Origin: Marisa cornuarietis
Lineage: Eukaryota; Mollusca; Gastropoda; Architaenioglossa; Ampullariidae
Reading direction: 5' to 3'
Assembly: GCA_004794655.1 (NCBI GenBank)
Contig: SMMW01000511.1
Span: forward strand, 983,001 to 1,047,000
Length of the DNA stretch: 64,000 nt
Under the pieces are notes generated by a model. The model did not search any database. It worked only from the letters and a program-made list of their open reading frames with translations, and was not told the DNA's origin. The position numbers and the translations under genes are program-made. Position 1 is the first letter of the stretch. Each line of letters starts with the position of its first letter. This document shows positions 35,101 through 47,200 of this stretch, piece after piece.

Positions 35101-38100
35101 AAGTCATATAGTCTTAATTTATAATCTTTTTGATAAGAAAAGAAAACCATTAAAACTACATTTACACCATGTGGAGTGTAAAAATTTGTTAAAACCCAAG
35201 GTGATTGTGAAGTGATTTCACAAACAATTTATGGTAGAAATTCAAGGATTTGATTAGTAGTAAGTTTTTATTTTATACTTAAATTGTAGCTACCTTAAAA
35301 GGAGTTAAAAACTAAGACTTACAATTACGCATTAAGGAAAACACGTGTTTTTCACATATCCAGAAAACAAAAAGACTGACTAGTCATTTCACTGTATAAA
35401 GTTAGTAGCTGTTAGTAAAGTTTAATCTGACTCATTTATTAAATTTATTTTAGTTATGCTAAGACAACGCTTATAAATATTGGTTTGTTTTAAGTATCAA
35501 AAGAAGAATATGGACCTTTGTTACATTTGTTTTCAGCCCATCCTGCAGCACAACCAGAAGGACATTGTCCGTCTACAGGATTACAAGTGACATTGTTTCT
35601 ACATTGACCACATGAGCAGCTGCAATTTTCGCCGTACGTTTGAGAAACGCAGGCTGAAAGGAAAAGTCAGTGAAAAGTGAAAAGCTCCTAAACAAGGATT
35701 TAAAATGATTTATGAAGGACGCAAAAGATCTATCTTCAGACTAAAATAGAATGAAATATAGGTTTATGATAATGAAAAGATTATTTTAAACATATCACTT
35801 CCATCTTTTTCCTGTCTGACAACGATACTTCGGTTGAGAAAAACCACGACACAAATTAAAATTAATAAATCTATACATAAATGTAATAATAGATGTAATA
35901 ATAATAATAATACCTGCGTCACAGTTGTTTTCAGTCCATCCTGAGGCACAACCGCCAGGACACTCCCCGCTGACGTGGTGACACGAAACATTGTCTTGAC
36001 AATGACCACAGGACGAGCTGCAGTCAACTCCATATGTTCCATCCTTACATACTGACCAGTAAACCAGTACATAATAAGTGAAAGCATTATTTCTGCTTCT
36101 TCAGATCGTCTAATTTTCATTATGAAGATAATGCGTAAACAAGATGATGGAGAGGAAAAGATGACGACGGTGACAAGAAACAAAGCAAGACATGTAACTC
36201 ATTAATTTGTGACAACAGAAAACCATAGCTTTTGTCGCCTGCTAAGGAGTCGTCTACCACACTGCTTAGAAAGGGAGGTAATATATCGAATGTTAAGGAA
36301 ATATTTTAAGACACAGGGCTACAGCCTTTCCAGTGCAATAATCTCCGGGACAGCGACTACAGATGTGGTTACATGTTGTGGTGTCCTTACAGTCAATGCA
36401 GTTCTGTTGCAGGTTTTTCATACTTACAAAAGCGACATTGGCATCAAAAGATGTTAAAATCGCAAAATCAAAGGCAGGAATAGAATGTGAAATAATAACA
36501 AATTATTTATAGTTAGGTCAGAGTTCCTTTTTAATTTTTAATTAAATTCTTCTGTCCTCTGTCTTTCTCATTTAGTATTGTCGGCAAGAGAAACCTATAA
36601 AGTGTCACCTCTCCGGTGTCTCTGCTAATAATGTAATGTCTCCTTGCCATTTTCTCCATCTTTATTTTAATCTTTACAGTCCAAACTTTCGACATTTCTG
36701 ATGTTATCACCCATTCTATGTCATGCTTTGCTTTATTTGTTAATCTTTTGCTTATATGAAGGAATCTAACTATTTTTTATTTGTCTTAGTAAGAAAAGTT
36801 ATCTTTCTAACTGATTTGTTGAACATCATTTGTTTGAAATGTACTGTTTAACATACTTGGGCAAATTCAAATACAAATTCCACATAGCAAAAGGGCTTTT
36901 TTTCTTTACACAGATTTTTTAGGACACAGATCATACAAAAAAGCTTTGTTGCAGTCATGTAAAATTATAAAAATGCTTAATGCAGTAAAAACTTTTTGTT
37001 TTACTACCGTTTGCATGATTTAAAAATAGTAGGCTACATATTAATTAGCGACATGCAATACGAATTAACTCTACCTTCATTGCAGAGTTTTCCAAACCAG
37101 CCAGACATGCAGCCATCAGTACATTCCCCGCTGATATGGTCACACGTTGTGTTGTTCTTGCAGTAACCACATACTGACCAACAGTTTACTCCAAACCTTC
37201 CATTACTGCAAACTGAAGCGACAAGATAACCCATCCTACAAACACATTCTAAACATCGTATAATAAAGAAATTAAATTTTATCAAGCACACTCAACAGTG
37301 TTGTAAACCAAAAGACCAACACTATTAAAAGTAGAATCAGAAGAGTGAGATGTACATCAAGAAGTACCATTGTACGTACAGGTGGAAGCTAATGAACGCA
37401 AACAGCGATCCAACAATCTTTCTTCGTTAATTAATCAGGGCAGTGAGGGAAGCGTTTGGGAATAAAGCACTTAAGGCCATTTTATTAATCCTTTCGTTGC
37501 GGTCAGGGTGAATTCGCCCTGAAACGCCAACAACTCTTGGCTTCGTTCAAGGTGAATTAACCCTGAGCTTTCTTCTCTTTTTTAACGTTTCAAAATGCGT
37601 TGTTTCGGATAAAAAAAAATAATGAATTCGATAGTTAATTCATTTTTCTATCGATTTATCATCTTTTTATGTCGTAGTTTTTATGTTTGACAGTAATTTT
37701 CTGCGTTTTCCCAGGGTACCTGTCTTTCTGTGTGGAAAATGGCTACCAAATACCCGGTATTGATATTTCCACCGGCAGCTTTGAAAATTTATATTTATTA
37801 ACCTACAGTAAAGACAACCATCAGTAATACACCGTTTTAAAGAGCATTTTAAAAACATTCACTTGGTGTAAATTTTAAGATACATAGGTTTTGTCTTCAA
37901 GTATTAAAATCAAATGAAAGATTACGACTGTACGCGTTTTAGAACATTTGAAGGCCAGCTCTCGAATATTAACAAAAACAATTATTTACACAATATATAC
38001 AGACATAAAGTACCAAACAGACATATGTTTTATTAGAATATACATTAGAATGTTAATATTACTTACTATTTTCTTCTCCTTTGTGGTTGTTGAAGTAAAA

Positions 38101-41100
38101 ATCCATGTCAAAGTGAGACACAACGTGCTTCGATTCACGAACTTTCCTTTTGTTTACAGCAAATTCTTGACTTCCTGTCATTTCAAGGGAGGGAATCATG
38201 GTAGACGATTTCCAAACGGTTGTAGTAGTTTCCTCCCTTATTTTACTTTTATTTTTTTATTTTTTAGGCTCTTGAAACTTCGATAACAAATCTTTTTTTT
38301 CTCATTACCATGTCATTTTCTGTTGGGAATACTAAAAAAGTGTGTTTTTAAGCAAACACAAGGTAAAGCTGATTCTTTTCTACACATATTGATCTATCAT
38401 TATCAATTTTAATTGTTCTTCTACCTCTTTTCACTAATTTTATATAATTTTTTGAAAAAGGGGTAAATTTATGCTACCAGCTATGGTTGTAACGGCCTCA
38501 GCCTAGGGAAGGCAATGGATTAAGGTTTCCTATAGCTAAAAAGAATCGGATGCTAAAGATTTTTCAGCTAAATTTCCATGAAGAATACAAGTTAATGAGT
38601 ACACTACAATAAATTTAAAACAATTTGTTTTTATTTTCAATAAATATGTTATCACCTTTACTTTTTTCGCTCTATCAGCTGCTTTCGTTGCCTCTGTATG
38701 TTTTAGTGTTGTGGATATCGTCGACTCGATGCTACCATGCTGAGCTAATTCAAACAGGTATACAACTCTCATTTATGACAACATGTTTTTCAATTCTTTT
38801 GTTTTATTACTGTTTTCTTCGTTCTTTGGAATTTAGCACTAGACGGTTTTCTAGATGGCATAAAGATCGTATGGCATACAATACGCATTCTAATTAATGT
38901 ATCATTACCTGTGTGACATTGGTCTCCAGTCCATCCTGAGGCACAACCATCATGACACATCCCACTCACGTGGTGACACGTGACATTGTCTTGACAATGA
39001 CCACAGGATGAGCTGCAGTTGTCTCCATATGTTCCGTCCTTACACACTGACCAGAAAACCAGTACATATTAAATGTAACATTATTCCTGCTTCTTCAGAT
39101 CGTCTAATTTTCATCATGACGATATTGCGTAAACAGGATGATGGAGAGGAACAGATGATGACGAGATGACAAGAAACAAAGCAAGACATGTAACTCATTA
39201 ATTTGTGACAAGAGATCACAACTCTTGTCGGCTGCTATGGAGTCGTCTACCACACTTTTTAGAAAGGGAGGTAATATATCGAATAATAAGGTAATACTTG
39301 AAGACACAGGGCTACAGCCCTTCCTGAGCAATAGTCTTCGCGATAACGACTACAGACGAGATTACATGTTGCGGTGTCTTTACAGTGACTGCAGTTCAAA
39401 TGTGGGACAAAGACGATAAATCATAGATACCTTCGTTGCATAGTTTTCCATGCCATCCTGACATGCAGCCGTTTGGACATTGCCCGCTAATGTGGTGACA
39501 CGTTGGACTGTCCTTGCACTGACCACAAGATGATTGACAGTTTACTCCAAACTTTTTAATACTGCAAACTGAATCAGTGGGATAAATCAACATACAATCC
39601 TATTTTAAACATATTATTATCCTATACAGAAATAAAATATCATATTAGAAAATGTCAGCAGAGCCAAAACACACAAGGTAGGCAAAGTAGAATCAGAAAT
39701 ATCAGAAGAAACGAGCAGTGCCATTGTGCGTACAGCTGCAAGCACGAAAACATAAAAGCGATACGACAACATTTTGCTTTACTAATTAATTAGGGTAATA
39801 AAGAAAACTTTTAGAGTTAAAACACTTTTTACATGGTTTCCTATAGTTAAAAAGAAATGGACGCTAAATGTGTTTCATTTAAATTTTAATTTCGATACCC
39901 CGGATATCGTCGACTTGCCAGGCCATACTTAACAATTTTGTTACTTGACTTTCCTACTACGACGAATTAATAATGAGCATAAAAGTACTATTAAGGGAGG
40001 ATTTAAGAAAATAGTACATCAGATGTTCCAAATCCTACTGCTTTGGACTGTGCTTTCTGGTCTCTAATAAAATGTCATTACCGGTGTGACATTGGTCTCC
40101 AGTCCATCCTGAGGCACAACCGTCAGGACACTCCCCGCTGACGTGGTGACACGTGACATTGTCTTGACAATGACCACAGGACGAGCTGCAGTTGTCTCCA
40201 TAGGTTCCGTCCTTACATGCTGACCAGTAAACCAGTCCATATTAAATGAAACATTATTTTCAGATCGTCTAATTTTCATCATAACGATAATGCGTAAACA
40301 AGATGATGGAGAGGAAAATATGACGACGGTGACAAGAAACAAAGCAAGACATGTAACTCATTAATTTGTGACAACAAGAAACCATAGCTTTTGTCGCCTG
40401 CTAAGGAGTCGTCTACCACACTGCTTAGAAAGGGAGGTAATATATCGAATGTTAAGGAAATATTTTAAGACACAGGGCTACAGCCTTTCCAGTGCAATAA
40501 TCTCCGGGACAGCGACTACAGATGTGGTTACATGTTGTGGTGTCCTTACAGTCAATGCAGTTCTGTTGCAGGTTTTTCATACTTACAAAAGCGACATTGG
40601 CATCAAAAGATGTTAAAATCGCAAAATCAAAGGCAGGAATAGAATGTGAAATAATAACAACTCATTTATATTTAGATCAGAGTTTCTTTTTTCAATTTTT
40701 AATTAAATTCTTCTGTCCTCTGTCTTTCTAGTTTGGTATTGTCGGCAAGAGAAAGCTAGAGACTGTCACCTCTCCGGTGTCTCTGCTAATAATGTAATGT
40801 CTCCTTGCCATTTTCTCCATCTTTAGTTGAAGCAAATACGTGCAGACCTAACTTTCTCTCTTTCTTCCACTTACACAAAAATCAAATTAAATATTATTTA
40901 GTCATCAAGCTTGTCAAAAAGCACACATGAAAATTATCATAGAATATCTAAAATCTTTCTTTCTATAAATAACTGTGAAGTTAAATATAATATTTCAATC
41001 TAATGAAGCTATAAAAACTTTAAATGACAGGAATCTTTACGACTGTAATGTTCTTTTAGACTTTTTCTATCTATACATTAATATCTATGCATTTTGAGAA

Positions 41101-41448
41101 ATTGTAGAAAACAAAAAACGGGATTAACATCAATGTATAAACATCATGAGCTAAAGAGATGACTATCCACAACCATCGGTTTTTTAAACAACTTTGGATG
41201 CATTTGTCGGTCAATACAAAAATGTTTTTGGTCCAAATGAAGATGAAAGTGGCCAACACTTAGTAAACACACTGGCTGTTTATTGTAGTAAGCGAGACTG
41301 TCTAACGAAGAAAGAAAAATATTGCATACATTTTTTTTCTTTCAATTCTTTTTTTTTTGGGGGGGGGAACATTTATTCTTACTCACATAAACATAACACA
41401 ATATTTTACAATATGAAACAAACATATAAACATAAGTTAAGGTGATTT

Positions 41449-41488
<40 letters not shown>

Positions 41489-44169
41489 TGAAAGAAACTG
41501 TATAAGGACTTACTTTCGTTGCACATTTGTCCCGTGTAACCACTGGAGCATCCGTCACAGACACCTGTCCACCTGTTGCACTGGGTGTTACGAGCGCACA
41601 TCCCACAAGTCTTGTCACAATATTCCCCGTACTTACCTAGCCTACACCCTAATGGAAACACATCAAAATCATGAAATGAATTCTCATCTACAGAGCATGT
41701 AGTCCCGAAAAATGATTCTGTAAAAATACTTGATATAGCAAAAATGAATTGTTTATTTCACTTTAAAATGTACTGACTTTTGTATTTGTTTGAAGAATAA
41801 GAAAAATTGTAAAACAGAGTCTGACCTTCCCTAGAATCGTCTGCTTATTGCACGTTGTAACGGCTGCACTGTCACCCAATGGATAACTCTTATCTGACTT
41901 TAGCTTTCAGCTCACTTCATTACAACACTCACAGGCGAATCCGCACAATACAACACTGTTCTAGGCATTTATTTATTTTGTAACATTTTAAAACTAAATG
42001 TTCTACAAAAAGTAAGTGTGAGATTTAGTTGTTCACCTTACCGTTGCAAATACCATTGAAAGCATTACACAGTGGTTGCCCTTGTCCTGTAGAACAGTTG
42101 TTTGAACATTGTAAGGCACAGTCGGGTCCATAAGATCCTGCTCTGCAGGCTGGCAGACAAAAAGCAATTTTCTAAAAGGCTAAAAGTAGATTCCAACAAT
42201 ATTCTGCAGTCTTACAGGGAATGAGAAACACGTACTGAAACATACAGAACTCTATACAAATAAAGCCAATGTCCCATGGCGCCATTTAAAACAGAAATTG
42301 AAATCAAAAGGTTGTTGAGCAGATACCTACTGACCTCACCTTTCTCTCTCTTTATCTCTAAGAAATACAAAAATCATCTAATTCCTTAACGAGCTACATA
42401 CATACACGACTTCTCGCGCGCCTACAATAAAACCTGACAGTTGTCCACCCTGTACCTGCTACCAATTTACATTTTACATTAAACATCTGGATGTAAGCTT
42501 GTAACGGTTGGAAGAGTCCCACGTACTTTACATTAACAGCAAATATACATTTGTATTGGTAAACTTTTTGAATAAATAATCATTGGAAGTAAAAACTCAC
42601 CTATTGGGCAGGATAATGGAAGAAACTATAATAAAACTTACTTTCGTTGCACAGTTTTCCAGTGTAACCGCTCGAGCATCCATCACAGACACCTGTCCAC
42701 CTGTTGCACGTGGCGTTACGAGAGCACATCCCACACAGCTTGTCACAATATTCCCCGTACTTATGTACAGGACACTCTATGACAACACACAGACGTCATT
42801 AGATGAGAAACAGTCATCTCAGCAGAACTTGGATCCAAGCAACTGCTTCGTGAAATGCTAGAAATAATAAACATAAATCGTTATCTCACTGGAAAAATTA
42901 ATGGGATTAGTATTCGTCTCAAAAACAAGTACAAACCCTTTGTATAATTTTTATTCCCCTATCTTCCTCTCCTGTAGTGTCTGCTTCTTTGTTTTTATAT
43001 ACTTCTTTTTTCTCCTTGTGTGTCTTGAACGCTTTCTCTTTTCTTGATAATGTTTTCACTAAACTTCCTTTAATTCTAGTGCAGAGTTGTAATTTTACCG
43101 ACTTTTGGTAAACATTCAAATATCTTTCTTATTTCGTACAACAAGGTACGACTGCATGAAGTGACGCCTTCAAACAAATTTATAAAGCGTTTAATACAAT
43201 AATTTTCTATGGTTGTACTTATTTTGTACAGAATGTACATTTTAACTAATAAATGTTTTCTATAAAGTTCAGCATGGGTCTTATTTGTACACCTTACCGT
43301 TGCAAGTTCCATTGAAAGCATCACAAAGTGGTTGCCCGTGTTCACTAGAACAGTTGTTTGAACATTGTAAGGTACAGTCGGGTCCATAAGATCCCGCCCT
43401 GCAGGCTGGCAGACAAACAAATCCCCTCATTTTCTACAGGCTTAAAATAAATTTCGGTATTTTTCCTGCTCTGTCTTACAGTTAATGCAAACCAGCTACT
43501 GAAACCTACATTTAATAACTGGTATGTAACAGAAAGAAAGTGATAACAGAAAATGGATTTGGGATAGTATGGGTCAACCAGGGGGTGGTGAATGAAGACA
43601 TGTTCCTTTCAGAATTCAAAGACCGTATTATAAACAAAATAGACACTCAAACATAGAAAATGACACAAAATATGAGTGGTTCCTATCATTTAAAGATAAT
43701 TTACAGCCAGAAAGATATTTATCTATCTTAAACAATAATTGGAACAGGAGTGGTTTAGCTAGACTTAGAACAAGAACCTTAAACCTTAATGCGAACAAAA
43801 GATGGTTTGAACCTTCTATGGAAGTTCACTTAGGTTGCCCAGTTTGTAGAACAACTATCATAGAAGATGAAGAGCATTTCCTATTTAGATGCCCGTATTA
43901 TGAAATTCTTCAAAAGAATAACCAACTCTTTTTTTTTAATCACCTACCGTCCAAAGAATAGAGGTTTACCTATCAATCACTAATGAAGAGTCACTGACAT
44001 GCTTAGCGAAATTTGTAGCCGAAGCAAATAAAATGCGATTAAAAGAACTAGAATAAATAAAGAGAAAGGAGATCATTTGATCGTTAATTTTCATTTTTTC
44101 CTAACTGTAGCCACCTTTGTATAGAAAGGAATAGTCTCAAGGCAATAGAGTTGACACATGCAAGATAAG

Positions 44170-44227
<58 letters not shown>

Positions 44228-47200
44228 AGCTTCAATGTCTGAAGGCCAAAGACACATTATATGGAAATGTAATCTGGTTGGTGTAGAATAAAGTGCTTTC
44301 TATTATCACTATGTATATTTATTCCCCCCATGTCAAAATGACTATAAGCCATTGACATAAAACAATACCACAATACGCTCGCCAGCGTTCACAAGTTTTC
44401 GCGAACAAAAAACATTTCCGCCGCTGTTAATAACAATTGAAATACAAATTCAAGATAGGAAAACTTGTTTTTTATTCTTTGCACAAACCTTATAGACCAC
44501 AGACTATGCTAAAAAGCTTCGCTGCGGCCTTTTTGTAGATTTTTCATAAAAATGCTTATTGCAAGCAAGAAGAACTGTTCGTTTTTACTACCGTTTGCAT
44601 GATGTAAAAATAGTAGACTACATATTCATTAGGGACATCCAATATGAATTAACTCTAACTTCATTGCAGAGTTTTCCAAACCACCCAGACATGCAGCCAT
44701 CAGTACATTCCCCGCTGACATGGTCACACGTTGTGTTGTTCTTGCAGTAACCACATACTGACCGACAGTTTACTCCAAACCTTCCATTACTGCAAACTGT
44801 CAGTTGATGTTTCTCACGACCTCTCATCTGACCACTACTGTGCACTGATCGAGCTTGATCGCAAATGCCCATCATCGGTGCCAGTTTTTAGACCCAGTCG
44901 CTCATTACGAAATGTTGATAGACTAGCATTCAAAGCACAGCTGCAAATGGCGCTCCTCCAACCACCCTCTGCCGAGCAACTTGACTGTGTTTTGTGTAGT
45001 GTGGTTGATGACCACGTGACCCAGTGTCTCGATGTCTGATGCACCAGTCCAAATGTGCGCCTTGGTATTCACAAATCCGCGTCGAACTTCGTGACCTGAA
45101 GTCCACTCGTCAACGAGCTGAACGTGTTTGGCGGAAGACTGGACTCGTCATCCACAAAGAAATTTATAATGCCGCAAAGCGAAGCGTTGCAAAATGCATT
45201 TACAAGCTAAAGCATCATATCTTCAGGGCCAAATAATTAACTGCACCTCCTCCAAGAAGCTCTTTGCCATTTGCAATCAAATGAATGGATTTCGCACGAC
45301 TACACCACTGCCCACAGTCTACGCTGTGTGACGGCTAACACAAGTTTTTAGTGATTATTTCACCAGCAAGATATTGGACATTCAATCGTCTTTAGACTCG
45401 GCGTCGGCGCTTGACCAGGATGTCCTCCCAGGATGCTTCATGACCAAGTTTCTCCCAGTCTCTGAGGCCGATGTGAAAGCAATTATTCTAGAAGCTGAAC
45501 AACATTTTGCGAGTTAGATCCAATGCCCACAAGCCTTCTGCTTGAGTGACAATATTTTACTTCCTGCCATCACAAATATTGTAAATGTCAGCTTGTCGTC
45601 AGGTGTGTTCCCATCTATGTTCGAAAATGCGGTGGTGAGGCCACTTCTTAAGAAATCCACGCTTGATGTCAATGTGCTAAACAACTACCGCCCAGTCTAC
45701 AACTTGTCTTTTCTCTCTATGATCATAGAGAAAATAGTTTTGACTCAGCTCTGGGCCTACTTACAAGACCACCATCTTCTCCCACAAGCTCAGTCGGCAT
45801 ATAGACCCTTTCACAGCACTGAGACTACTCTTATTAAAGTAATGACAGTGGTGATGTTTCTCCCTTAACTCTATTGGACCTGTCTGCTGCATTCGACACA
45901 ATAGACCACTCTCTGCTCCTTCACAGACTTCACACCCTCTACGGAATTTCTGGACCTGCCCTCTTATGGTTCAACTCCTATCTCACTGATAGGACCCAGA
46001 CTGTGGTAGTTGACGGTCAAACATCTCACCCTGCTCCACTTCTCTGTGGTGTTCCCCAAGGCTCAGTACTTGGCCCAGTTCTGTTCATCCTGTATACTAA
46101 GTCACTTTCATCGTACATCCAGTCTCACCAGGTTTCCCATCAATCCTATGCTGATGACACGCAGCTTTACTGTTCCACTCCACAGGCTGAGTCTCACTCT
46201 GCTATTAGCTCTCTAGAAGCTTATATCAGCGATGTCAAGGGCTGGATTGTAAAAAAGAAACTTAAACTAAACGATGATAAAACGGAATCCCTCTTGTGCT
46301 ATAGAAGAAGACATCAACCTTCACTAGTCAGTCTGCCTAATCACATCAAGGTGGACGACAGCAACATCCCCTTCACGTCATCTGTTAGGAATCTGGGATT
46401 TATTGTCACTGATGACATGACACTTGATAAACATGTTACAGCTGTCTGTCAGTCTGCCTACTTTGAACTCCGTAAGATCAGTGTCATCCGTCATTTTCTC
46501 TCTACCAACACTCTTGTCTGTGTGTTTGTTCTTTATCGACTTGACTACTGCAACTCCTTGCTGGCAGGCTGCCCCTCATCCCTCATTCAGAGACTCCAGA
46601 GAGTACAGAAATCCGCTGCACTTCTGGTGCTTAGAGCAAGGAAACGGGACCATGTCACTCCTCTCCTTCGTTTTCTGCACTGGCTACCCATCCGTTCTCG
46701 CATTCAGTACAAACTGTCTGTGCTGTGTTTTAATTTCTTTGCAGGCTTCTGTCCTGATTATTTCTCTGAACTTCTCATCCCTTACGTGCCGGCCAGACAA
46801 CTCCGCTCTTCCTCTAATGACCGTATCCTAACTGTTCCTGTCACCAGAAAAACAACATATGGTCACAGGACTTTTGGCTACTGTGCTGCAAAACAATGGA
46901 ACTCTCTCCCTTTCCATATCCGCCACCTTCCTACAATTGAATCCTTCAAATCTGCACTGAAAGCACACCTCTTCCTTGAGCATTACTCCTAACACAGTCC
47001 ACACAATGCTAGTTCATTTTACCCTCCCCCATCGCACTCGTGCTACTTTTCTCTGCAGAATCACTATATTCTCTGTTCCTGTTACTTGTTGTCTTTTTGT
47101 GTTTTCTATCTTATTTTCTATTTGTCGTCAGTACTGTCGTTTATTCTTCCGTCCCTCGTGTTCTATCCATGTAGTCCATGTCTCTTCCCCGTTTTAAGCG

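Noticed and set aside
36209..36457. 82-codon + strand frame repeated almost unchanged at 40368-40616
   Set aside because: The identity comes from a recent segmental duplication. The frame has no domain, and on the other strand it overlaps an EGF relic.
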